Source: Desulfobacula sp. (GTDB taxonomy: Bacteria; Desulfobacterota; Desulfobacteria; Desulfobacterales; Desulfobacteraceae). From it: a DNA stretch of 9,213 bases. How positions within the stretch are numbered: the stretch's first letter is position 1; every line of letters starts with the position of its first letter. The position numbers were made by a program, and so were the translations under genes. The notes beneath the pieces were generated by a model. The model was not told the DNA's origin, did no database searches, and worked only from the letters and a program-made list of their open reading frames with translations. The DNA is taken from NCBI GenBank assembly GCA_018702715.1, contig JABIYQ010000372.1:1-9213 (forward strand), written 5' to 3'. Shown in pieces: positions 1-6,103 of the stretch.

Positions 1-4
1 AAAA

Positions 5-31
5 TAACGCAACTATGCAAGCCTGACCCCA
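5..31. repeat. REP-like repeat arm upstream of pal
   Basis: These 27 bases are identical to the right arm of the palindrome at 671-734; the arm begins TAACGCAACTATG and ends CCTGACCCCA. The matching left arm would lie before the window, so this is probably the right half of another copy of the same hairpin. It ends only 12 bases before the pal ribosome binding site (AAGGAG, 43-48). The GGGGTCAGG core resembles intergenic palindromes often associated with REP-associated (Y1) transposases; that family link is an inference. Confidence 0.75.
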
Positions 32-56
32 AGAACGAAAACAAGGAGATAAAGTA

Positions 57-641
57 ATGAAAAACAAGGTGTGGATTAATCTGGTAATGGCAATTCTTGT
101 TGCAGGACTTTTTTTAACTGTCTCATGTGCAAAAAAAACTGTTGTAACTGATGCAACAACCATAGAAGATCAGGCAAAAACCAAACTTGAGGCCGATGCA
201 AAAGCCGCGGCTGATGCTGAAGCTGAACGGATTGCCCAGCAGAACCTTGAAGACAAAATGGCCAATGAGAAAGCTCAAAAAGAAGCTCAAATTACGGCTG
301 CTAAGAACCGGTTTGTGAACCAGGACATTCATTTTGAATATGATAGTTCCGAGTTAACTTCCATGGCAAAGACTGGATTAAAAGAAAAGGCGGCCTGGTT
401 AAGGGCCAATCCTTCAAGAATAGTTTCTATTCAAGGCCATTGTGATGAACGCGGTACAACGGAATACAACCTTGCCTTAGGTGATCGTCGTGCAAATACT
501 GTGAAAGTCTATATGGTTAATCTGGGTATTCCAGCTTCCCGCTTGAAAACCATTAGTTATGGCGAAGAAATGCCTTTAGATTTTGCCAGCTCGGAAAGTG
601 CTTATAGAAAAAACAGGCGTGCCCATTTTGCAATTGATTAA
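57..641 (+). CDS. pal: Peptidoglycan-associated lipoprotein Pal
   Basis: Pal anchors the outer membrane to peptidoglycan and works with TolB and the TolQRA motor in envelope constriction during division. The 194-residue product starts with a lipoprotein signal peptide ending in the lipobox LTVSC. Cys24 is the lipidation site, and Ala25-Lys26 follow, so no inner-membrane retention Asp is present. Residues about 31-83 are an Ala/Glu/Lys-rich helical tether, longer than in E. coli Pal (173 aa in total). Residues about 86-194 are an OmpA-like peptidoglycan-binding domain, seen in GHCDERG (127-133) and in NLALGDRRANTV (138-149), whose Asp and Arg residues match the diaminopimelate-binding positions of the family. 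The ATG has a good AAGGAG at 8-nt spacing. The gene sits just before cpoB, as expected for a tol-pal cluster; tolB would lie upstream, outside the window. REP-like repeats flank it on both sides. Confidence 0.96.
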   Translation: MKNKVWINLVMAILVAGLFLTVSCAKKTVVTDATTIEDQAKTKLEADAKAAADAEAERIAQQNLEDKMANEKAQKEAQITAAKNRFVNQDIHFEYDSSELTSMAKTGLKEKAAWLRANPSRIVSIQGHCDERGTTEYNLALGDRRANTVKVYMVNLGIPASRLKTISYGEEMPLDFASSESAYRKNRRAHFAID

Positions 642-643
642 TT

Positions 644-688
644 AATATTGGGGTCAGGCTTGCATAATATTGGGGTCAGGCTTGCATA
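644..688. repeat. 22-bp tandem duplication of the REP core
   Basis: Two identical 23-nt stretches at 644-666 and 666-688 share one base, giving a period of 22. Each contains AATATT followed by the core GGGGTCAGGCTTGCATA. The second copy is also the start of the left arm of the adjacent palindrome, so the duplication arose within the REP-like element. It begins two bases after the pal stop codon. Confidence 0.85.
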
Positions 689-734
689 GTTGCGTTATTG
701 TTTTTAGTAACGCAACTATGCAAGCCTGACCCCA
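671..734. repeat. Perfect 27-bp inverted repeat (REP-like hairpin)
   Basis: The left arm 671-697 and right arm 708-734 are perfect reverse complements over 27 bases, with a 10-nt loop (TTGTTTTTAG, 698-707). In RNA this would be a very stable hairpin in the pal-cpoB spacer. No T-run follows the right arm, so it does not look like a classical intrinsic terminator. It could protect the 3' end of pal mRNA or lower cpoB expression. The arm carries the GGGGTCAGG core typical of REP/BIME-like intergenic repeats mobilised in trans by RAYT transposases; no such transposase is in the window. Confidence 0.85.
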
Positions 735-759
735 CGCTGACCCTGACCCCACGCTGACC
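726..759. repeat. 17-bp tandem repeat, two copies
   Basis: The unit CTGACCCCACGCTGACC occurs twice head to tail (726-742 and 743-759). The first copy starts inside the right arm of the palindrome. A further degenerate GTGTGACCCCC follows at 766-776. This adds to the nested repeat build-up between pal and cpoB. Confidence 0.8.
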
Positions 760-804
760 CACTGGTGTGACCCCCTTTGGATGACCTAAATTTGGAGTTT
801 GGTT

Positions 805-1680
805 ATGAAAAAAACTTACCTTTTTTTTATTTTTATTATTATTGCTATTCTTTCAGGCTGTGTAGAACCCAGCCAGTTTGTTGCCCTGGAAACAAAGGTG
901 GCAGTTATGGAAAGAGATAATAACTTGCACCTTTCCAGGCAAAATGAAAAATTAAATGCCTCGGCAGTTTTAAGTAGCCGGAACCAATCAAAGATAGAGG
1001 CTTTGGAAAAAAGATTAAGTAGTGGCAACACAATGAGCCAGGAAGAGTATGCAGAATTAAAATACACGATAAAGACCCTAAAAGAAGGGCTTCAACGACT
1101 TGAAGGACAGATTGAAGAAATAAAGCATGGTTTTGCAGGGGGTCAAAATAATGGCGCAACCATGGAAGAAAAACTGGAACGGCTCGATCAGGCTATTTCA
1201 AAGAATTATGAAAAAGTGATCACCCTGGAAAAATATATGGGATTTGAACCCTCAGCAGCCGGTGAGAAGGAAAAGATTATCCAGCCGCAACAAGGATCGG
1301 AAAAAAGTCCTGTCCAGGAATTATATGATGCTGCAAAAAAATTGTTTGATGACGGGGACAATGAAAATGCACGCATTCAGTTTGAAAATTTTATCAATAA
1401 ATACCCTGATTCTGATAATGCGGACAATGCTCGATTTTGGATCGCAGACTCTTATTATGTAGAAAAATGGTTTGAAAAAGCCATTTTGGGGTACCAGAAA
1501 GTCCTGGAGGATTATCCTGACAGTAACAAGCTTCCCGCTGCTAGACTAAAACAAGGATATGCATTTGCTGAACTGGGGGAAAAGGCAAATGCCAGGCTTA
1601 TTTTAAAAGAGTTAATAAAAAAACATCCCAAAACAAATGAAGCCGGATATGCCAGGGAAAAATTAAAAAAGCTAAAGTGA
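805..1680 (+). CDS. cpoB: Tol-Pal system protein CpoB (YbgF), lipoprotein form
   Basis: CpoB coordinates peptidoglycan synthesis by PBP1B with Tol-driven outer-membrane constriction. The 291-residue product has a short signal peptide with lipobox LSGC (lipidated Cys19). It then has a long heptad-rich coiled coil (about 25-145), a linker, and a C-terminal TPR domain (about 170-291). The TPR repeats are visible around LYDAAKKLFDDGDNENARIQ, RFWIADSYYVEKWFEKAI and ARLKQGYAFAELGEKANAR. E. coli CpoB is a soluble periplasmic protein, so the lipid anchor is a difference, though YbgF-type lipoproteins are common in deltaproteobacterial lineages. I chose ATG 805 because GGAG at 794-797 gives 7-nt spacing; an in-frame TTG at 799 is too close to that site. 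The order pal-cpoB supports the assignment. Its stop lies just before ruvC. Confidence 0.9.
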   Translation: MKKTYLFFIFIIIAILSGCVEPSQFVALETKVAVMERDNNLHLSRQNEKLNASAVLSSRNQSKIEALEKRLSSGNTMSQEEYAELKYTIKTLKEGLQRLEGQIEEIKHGFAGGQNNGATMEEKLERLDQAISKNYEKVITLEKYMGFEPSAAGEKEKIIQPQQGSEKSPVQELYDAAKKLFDDGDNENARIQFENFINKYPDSDNADNARFWIADSYYVEKWFEKAILGYQKVLEDYPDSNKLPAARLKQGYAFAELGEKANARLILKELIKKHPKTNEAGYAREKLKKLK

Positions 1681-1688
1681 TGCTATAA

Positions 1689-2180
1689 ATGTCTTTGATA
1701 AAAATCGTTGGCATTGACCCGGGACTGGCCGGTACGGGTATTGGTGTTATAGAGGGAAATAGACTGGAAATTTGTAAATATTCATTCGGCAGCATCGCGA
1801 CGGATGCAAAAGACACTATCCCTTACAGACTTCACCGGATTTATTCAAAAACACTGGCGTTACTTTGTGAGGTAAAACCGGATGTTGTGGTTATTGAAGA
1901 TATATACTCACTTGACAAATACCCTAAATCAGGTATTATGCTGGGCAAAGTTTCAGGCGTTCTGCTTTTGGCAGCATATAAAGCCGGGCTCAATGTTGAA
2001 GAAATCCCAGTAAAGGAAGCAAAAAAAATTGTTTCCGGCAATGGAAGTGCAGATAAATTTCAAATGGAAAGAGCGGTTAGAAATTTATTAAATCACAGTG
2101 ACTCCATCAGACCTTTTCATGCGTCAGATGCCCTGGGACTGGCAATAACAGGATATTACAGGTATAAAAGAGAATTATGA
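1689..2180 (+). CDS. ruvC: Crossover junction endodeoxyribonuclease RuvC
   Basis: RuvC is the dimeric, metal-dependent resolvase that cuts Holliday junctions in the RuvABC complex. The 163-residue length is normal for the family. Catalytic residues are visible: Asp10 in GIDPGLAGTG, Glu70 in VVIEDIY, and His144 and Asp147 in FHASDALGLAI. The third acidic position is His rather than the Asp of E. coli, as in Thermus RuvC, so the site looks functional. The start ATG is 8 bases after the cpoB stop and has no clear Shine-Dalgarno sequence, which suggests translation coupled to cpoB. The stop overlaps the ruvA start in an ATGA arrangement, placing it first in ruvC-ruvA-ruvB. Confidence 0.96.
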   Translation: MSLIKIVGIDPGLAGTGIGVIEGNRLEICKYSFGSIATDAKDTIPYRLHRIYSKTLALLCEVKPDVVVIEDIYSLDKYPKSGIMLGKVSGVLLLAAYKAGLNVEEIPVKEAKKIVSGNGSADKFQMERAVRNLLNHSDSIRPFHASDALGLAITGYYRYKREL

Positions 2181-2800
2181 TCGGATTTCTTGAAGGCAGT
2201 ATTCATAATTTTGAATCTGATGGCATTTTACTGCTTTGCGGGAATATTGGATATGAAATCGTATTGACACCTCAAATGGTTGAAAGCCTGAGATCTTCTC
2301 AGACAAATGAGGTGGCTCTGTATATTTATTATCATTTGACGGAAAGACAGCCAAAACCTGTTCTTATTGGTTTTGAAACAATGGCGGACAAAGCATTTTT
2401 TCAAACCTTTATTACAGTTGATGCCATAGGGCCCATGAAAGCTGTTAAAGCCATGTCCCGGTCCGTGGGTGAGATAGCAGGTGCCATTGAAAAAAAAGAT
2501 GTAAAATTTTTAACAGGCTTAAGTGGAATTGGTAAAAGAACTGCGGAAAAAATTATCGCAACCCTGCATGGGAAAGTAGAAAAATTTATAGCAGAGACAC
2601 ATCATAGAGACCCGGTGGGACAGGACAACCTTCCTATTGAGATGCGGTCAATCAGTCAACAGGTTGCAGACGTTCTTGTAGAACAGCTCGGGCATTCTTC
2701 TTTGTCAGCTAAAAGAATGATCAAAGAGGCCTATGAACGCAACAGCACGATTTTGACGCCTGAAGACCTTTTTGATGAAATTTTTCAGGAGAAAAGATAA
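2177..2800 (+). CDS. ruvA: Holliday junction branch migration protein RuvA
   Basis: RuvA binds four-way junctions as a tetramer and loads the RuvB motors. The 207-residue product shows the family layout: N-terminal OB-fold (about 1-65, starting MIGFLEG), two helix-hairpin-helix motifs (around VDAIGPMKA, 81-89, and LSGIGKRTAEKII, 115-127), a linker (about 138-155), and the C-terminal RuvB-binding domain (about 156-207, with ADVLVEQLG and AYERN). The start overlaps the ruvC stop by four bases, implying coupled translation. One oddity is the acidic pin between strands of the OB-fold (Glu55-Asp56 in E. coli). Here the segment reads HLTERQPKPVLIGF, with only one acidic residue. Confidence 0.96.
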   Translation: MIGFLEGSIHNFESDGILLLCGNIGYEIVLTPQMVESLRSSQTNEVALYIYYHLTERQPKPVLIGFETMADKAFFQTFITVDAIGPMKAVKAMSRSVGEIAGAIEKKDVKFLTGLSGIGKRTAEKIIATLHGKVEKFIAETHHRDPVGQDNLPIEMRSISQQVADVLVEQLGHSSLSAKRMIKEAYERNSTILTPEDLFDEIFQEKR

Positions 2801-2803
2801 AAC

Positions 2804-3829
2804 ATGAATGATGATATTATCTCCTACTCTTCTGAGAAAAAAGGTATTGTTACATCAAAAAATACAAGCGATGATTTATTCTCTGAAATTGTATCTTTAA
2901 GACCCACAAGTTTTAAAGAATATATTGGCCAGAATGACACCGTGGAAACATTGAAAATAGCCATACAGGCTGCCAAAATGAGGAATGAATCCCTGGAGCA
3001 CATATTGCTTCACGGCCCCCCGGGTTTAGGCAAAACAACTATTTCCCATATTATTGCCGATGAAATGGAAAAAAATTTAATCGTTACTTCAGGACCTGCC
3101 CTGGAAAAGGGGGGGGATCTCATAGGCATATTAACCAATCTAGGGGACGGTGATATTTTTTTTATAGATGAAATTCATAGAATCCCTAAGATTGTTGAAG
3201 AATTTTTATATCCTGCCATGGAAGATTTTGTCATTGATTTTATATTTGATAAAGGAATTCATGCCAGGAGCCATCGATATCGGCTAAAGCAATTTGTACT
3301 GGTTGGCGCAACCACAAGGGTGGGACTCTTATCTTCTCCTCTAAGGGATCGATTCGGCATTTTTAGAACCCTTGATTTTTATTCTATTGAACAATTGGTT
3401 ATAATTATTAAACGTTCTGCAGATATTTTGAACACTATTATTTCTGAAAATGGTGCTAGTGAACTTGCTAAACGGTCCAGGGGAACTCCCAGGATAGCCA
3501 ATAGATTATTAAAGCGGGTCAGGGATTATTCACAGGTAAAATCCCATGGGAACGTTACCAGGCAAAGTGTGCAGGCTTCACTTGAACTTGAAGGAATCGA
3601 TAGTCTTGGGCTGACATCACTTGACAGGCATTATTTAAAAACGATAATAGATTTTTACATGGGCGGACCTGTGGGAATTGAAGCCATTGCAGCAACTTTG
3701 CAGGAAGAAACTGACACGCTTGTGGATGTGGTGGAACCTTTTTTGTTGAAAATGGGAATGGTCCTGCGAACGTCCAGCGGCAGAAAGGCATCACAAAAAG
3801 CGTATCAGCATCTTAAGCTTAAAACATAA
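2804..3829 (+). CDS. ruvB: Holliday junction branch migration ATPase RuvB
   Basis: RuvB is the hexameric AAA+ motor that pulls DNA through the RuvA-junction complex. The 341-residue product is full length. Visible motifs are the N-terminal SLRPTSFKEYIGQ, Walker A GPPGLGKT (71-78), Walker B IDEIH (121-125), sensor 1 GATTRVG (168-174), the arginine-finger segment SPLRDRFG (Arg181/Arg183), and sensor 2 RGTPRIANRLL (226-236). A C-terminal winged-helix domain contains YMGGPVGIEAIA and ends near the typical AYQHL. AGGAG at 2787-2791 precedes the ATG by 12 nt, rather far, and lies within the end of ruvA. The gene follows ruvA with a 3-nt gap. No terminator is evident after it. Confidence 0.97.
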   Translation: MNDDIISYSSEKKGIVTSKNTSDDLFSEIVSLRPTSFKEYIGQNDTVETLKIAIQAAKMRNESLEHILLHGPPGLGKTTISHIIADEMEKNLIVTSGPALEKGGDLIGILTNLGDGDIFFIDEIHRIPKIVEEFLYPAMEDFVIDFIFDKGIHARSHRYRLKQFVLVGATTRVGLLSSPLRDRFGIFRTLDFYSIEQLVIIIKRSADILNTIISENGASELAKRSRGTPRIANRLLKRVRDYSQVKSHGNVTRQSVQASLELEGIDSLGLTSLDRHYLKTIIDFYMGGPVGIEAIAATLQEETDTLVDVVEPFLLKMGMVLRTSSGRKASQKAYQHLKLKT

Positions 3830-3837
3830 TAAAAGAG

Positions 3838-3876
3838 ATGTCCCGGATGGGGCATATCCAATAAGGTATAATTGGT
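3838..3876 (+). promoter_or_regulatory. Leader of the cell-shape gene cluster, with a short in-frame ORF
   Basis: The ruvB-to-csd6-like gap contains ATG 3838, which opens an 8-codon frame (MSRMGHIQ) ending at TAA 3862-3864. This frame is the same as that of the following gene. The start of the short frame is within a weak 7-bp hairpin (3838-3844 with 3849-3855, loop GGAT) that has no T-run and so is not a terminator. AAGG (3863-3866) overlaps the stop and could serve as ribosome binding site for an ATT start at 3877. Whether this is a real leader peptide or a degraded former start is not decidable from the sequence. Confidence 0.3.
3867..3872 (+). promoter_or_regulatory. Possible -10 box (TATAAT)
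   Basis: A perfect TATAAT stands upstream of the csd6-like gene, but I see no acceptable -35 at 16-18 nt and no extended -10 TG. Transcription from it would start near 3879, downstream of the proposed ATT start, so the two proposals conflict unless read-through from ruvB is the main source of mRNA. It may be chance in A+T-rich DNA. Confidence 0.25.
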
Positions 3877-5208
3877 ATTTTAAATAAAAAAAAAATATTA
3901 TTAAATAGACTGAATCTGCTGTTATCACTGATCGTGATACAATTGTTTTTACCATACAGCTCTATTGTCATGGCCCAGGATAATTTAGATATTTCCTCTA
4001 TTATTGAATTGCCTGAAAACGAGAATGCAATTCTGGTTGAGAAAAAAACTCAAACTCTGTTTCTTTATTCATCCAAGAGCGACAATTTGTTTGCTTTATT
4101 TCAAGTCCCCTGCTCAACAGGGGAGCAAAACGGAGGAAAACAAAAGACTGGGGATAAAAAAACACCAGAGGGCGTTTATTTTTTAAATGAGGAATATGAA
4201 GACAAATATCTGTCCCCAATATATGGGGAAAAAGCATTTTCCATGGACTATCCCAATTCCATTGATCAAAGGGATGGTAAAAACGGATCAGCCATCTGGA
4301 TACACGGCACCAATAAAAAGCTTGAACCCTTTGATTCAAACGGTTGTATTGCATTAGAAAATTCCAATATTATAAAACTTTCAGAATATGTACACCTTAA
4401 TTCAACCCCCGTAATTGTGGTTGAAGAAATTAATAAGATTAACAGGTCAATTCTTATAAAGGCAAAACAAGATATTACCTTTTTGTTGGATCAATGGATA
4501 AAAGCCATAGAAATTGGAAGCTATGGTAATTATTTATCCTTTTATTCTCCTGGATATTTGCCGGATATCAATTGGTGGGAACAATGGCTTGAAATAAGAA
4601 AGCTTGCAAACAAGCCTGATTCAAAATTGAGAGTGGAAAGAGACAGGACAGGTATTTACTACCATGATCATGTTTTTGTGGTTTTGTTTGATTATATTAT
4701 GATGTTTGAAAATAAAAAAATTTTATTGGGGAAAAGAAAATTATTTCTGGAAAATCAAAACAACAATTATAAAATTATTGGTGATAATTTTCAAAGTATT
4801 CCAAAAGATTTTCAATCTTTACAATTTCCAAAGGTTGCCGCTGCAAAAATGCTTGTGGAATCTGCTTCAAAAAAAGAATCTGTCATGGAAACCATTAACC
4901 ATTGGCTTACAGCATGGTCAGCAAAAGACATGGATAAATATGAGTCCTTTTATGCACCAACTTTTTATTCTGATGGAATGAATAAAAAAAAATGGGTCCA
5001 AAGAAAGGCAATTCTTGCAAAAAAATATGATTTTATAAATGTTCTTGGCAAAGATTTTAAAGTAAAATTGGAAAAGAATACATGTGAAGTCACTTTTTTT
5101 CAGGAATATGAATCAGACACGCTTTTAGACCAAGGAACAAAAAAGTTAAAACTTGTTAATAAAGGTGGACTATGGAAGATATATCAGGAGACCTGGAGAG
5201 CGAAATAG
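3877..5208 (+). CDS. Csd6/Pgp2-like L,D-carboxypeptidase or transpeptidase (YkuD) with two NTF2-like domains
   Basis: This is a secreted peptidoglycan-editing enzyme. With an ATT start at 3877 it has 443 residues and a typical signal peptide: MLNKKKILLNR, a hydrophobic core, and cleavage after VMA at residue 33. The YkuD catalytic domain (about 50-184) has IHGT (His143) and SNGC with nucleophile Cys157; the usual Arg or Asn after GC-hydrophobic is Ala. Two NTF2-like domains follow (about 199-309 and 332-443) and share a W-x14-FY-x-P-x11-W pattern (Trp207/Phe222/Trp237 and Trp343/Phe358/Trp373). H. pylori Csd6, C. jejuni Pgp2 and Bdellovibrio Bd1075 combine YkuD with NTF2-like domains and trim tetrapeptides to tripeptides, so L,D-carboxypeptidase activity is likely but inferred. 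The only ordinary in-frame start, GTG 3934, would lose the charged signal-peptide end and has no ribosome binding site. The 3' end overlaps the next gene by 37 bases. Confidence 0.85.
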   Translation: MLNKKKILLNRLNLLLSLIVIQLFLPYSSIVMAQDNLDISSIIELPENENAILVEKKTQTLFLYSSKSDNLFALFQVPCSTGEQNGGKQKTGDKKTPEGVYFLNEEYEDKYLSPIYGEKAFSMDYPNSIDQRDGKNGSAIWIHGTNKKLEPFDSNGCIALENSNIIKLSEYVHLNSTPVIVVEEINKINRSILIKAKQDITFLLDQWIKAIEIGSYGNYLSFYSPGYLPDINWWEQWLEIRKLANKPDSKLRVERDRTGIYYHDHVFVVLFDYIMMFENKKILLGKRKLFLENQNNNYKIIGDNFQSIPKDFQSLQFPKVAAAKMLVESASKKESVMETINHWLTAWSAKDMDKYESFYAPTFYSDGMNKKKWVQRKAILAKKYDFINVLGKDFKVKLEKNTCEVTFFQEYESDTLLDQGTKKLKLVNKGGLWKIYQETWRAK

Positions 5209-6098
5209 AGCGTTCCAGAGAAAAGCCACACAAACAGGATCTAAGGAAAAGAGTTATTATTGTTGATGATTTCGGGGAGATGAAATCTGGTGATTATCTG
5301 AAATTTTTTGTAAAAGCCCTGTCTGTCATAAGTGTTGTTTGCATTGTTATCGCCGGCCTGCTTTATTTTTTTTATACTGAATTGTCCAAACAGGCTAAGC
5401 TTGATGAAAACAGGCTTGTTTCGCTTGAAAAAGAGGTCTATTCCCTGACCCGGGAAAAAGAAATATTAATGGCAAAACTTGTGATTTCAGGAAAAGACCC
5501 AGGGATTGAAAACGAGTTCAAAAAAGAAGACAAACCCGGCCTTGAAACGATTGAAGAAAAAAAAACTGTCCATCCTGAGTCTGAAGACAAGGGTGTTGTA
5601 AAAAAAATTTCAATGGATGAGCCGGGAAAAAACAATATTAAACATAGGTCCAATGCTTTTAGCCAAGCTATCAAAGCAATACCGGAAATTGAGCCCTCTG
5701 ATGAGGCTGTGCCCTTCAGGATTATTAAAAAAAACATTGATATTGAGAAATTCAGTGTAACTAAGGATGGGGAAAGCGACGACCTTCTGGTGAGGTTTGA
5801 TATCCGCAACATCTCCAATGAACCCGGGGATGTATCAGGAAGAATATTTACGGTATTGAAACCTGATAATAATATTGAAGACCAATGGCTTGTGGTGCCG
5901 AACGCAGCTTTGAAAAATGGTGTTCCTTCCGAGTACAGAAATGGCCAGTATTTTTCAATCGCCAATTTTAAACCGGTCAAATTCAGAATCAAACATCAGT
6001 CTAACCCTGATTTTTTTACACAAGCCATTATTTTTATTTTTAATGAGCAGGCGGATTTGGTATTTGAGAAACTCATTAACATCACTGAGGCAAACTAG
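5172..6098 (+). CDS. Single-pass membrane protein with coiled coil, unknown function
   Basis: I do not recognise the family. The 308-residue product has a charged cytoplasmic N-terminus (1-44), one transmembrane helix (about 45-68, SVISVVCIVIAGLLYFFY within it), and a heptad-like segment (about 69-104, LVSLEKEVYSLTREKEILM). A Lys/Glu-rich, probably disordered linker (about 108-180) follows, then a C-terminal domain rich in predicted beta strands (about 184-308). By the positive-inside rule the C-terminal part should be periplasmic. The start ATG has AAAGGTGG just upstream (5161-5168), inside the preceding gene, and the 37-nt overlap suggests coupled translation. It lies between two peptidoglycan peptidases and upstream of a bactofilin. 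Its layout resembles H. pylori Csd5 (short cytoplasmic end, TM helix, coiled coil, periplasmic beta domain), which bridges bactofilin and wall. That comparison is architectural only; I see no sequence similarity. Confidence 0.85.
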   Translation: MEDISGDLESEIERSREKPHKQDLRKRVIIVDDFGEMKSGDYLKFFVKALSVISVVCIVIAGLLYFFYTELSKQAKLDENRLVSLEKEVYSLTREKEILMAKLVISGKDPGIENEFKKEDKPGLETIEEKKTVHPESEDKGVVKKISMDEPGKNNIKHRSNAFSQAIKAIPEIEPSDEAVPFRIIKKNIDIEKFSVTKDGESDDLLVRFDIRNISNEPGDVSGRIFTVLKPDNNIEDQWLVVPNAALKNGVPSEYRNGQYFSIANFKPVKFRIKHQSNPDFFTQAIIFIFNEQADLVFEKLINITEAN

Positions 6099-6103
6099 CG
6101 ATA

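Noticed and set aside
671..734. The perfect palindrome as an intrinsic terminator of pal
   Set aside because: The stem is strong, but no T-tract follows the right arm on the + strand, and the repeat identity elsewhere points to a REP-like element.
799..804. TTG 799 as the cpoB start
   Set aside because: It lies one base after the GGAG site, too close for initiation; ATG 805 has proper spacing and gives a normal lipoprotein signal peptide.
2118..2129. His144 in place of the third catalytic Asp of RuvC as a sign of inactivation
   Set aside because: His at this position is normal in many RuvC proteins, including the Thermus enzyme, and Asp147 is present.
3838..3855. Hairpin after ruvB as a transcription terminator
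   Set aside because: The stem is only 7 bp with a G-T pair and no T-run follows, so termination is unlikely; read-through into the csd6-like gene remains possible.
4406..4447. Missing Arg/Asn after the YkuD Cys motif (Ala instead) as evidence of a dead enzyme
   Set aside because: The Cys, His, Ser and Gly of the motif are all intact, and this flanking position varies within the YkuD superfamily. The substitution is noted in the gene entry only.
5438..5992. Long open frame on the minus strand (184 codons) opposite the membrane protein gene
   Set aside because: It is antisense to a well-supported gene with a ribosome binding site and clear domain layout. Its own translation shows no recognisable family and no ribosome binding context; it is a shadow of A+T-rich coding sequence.
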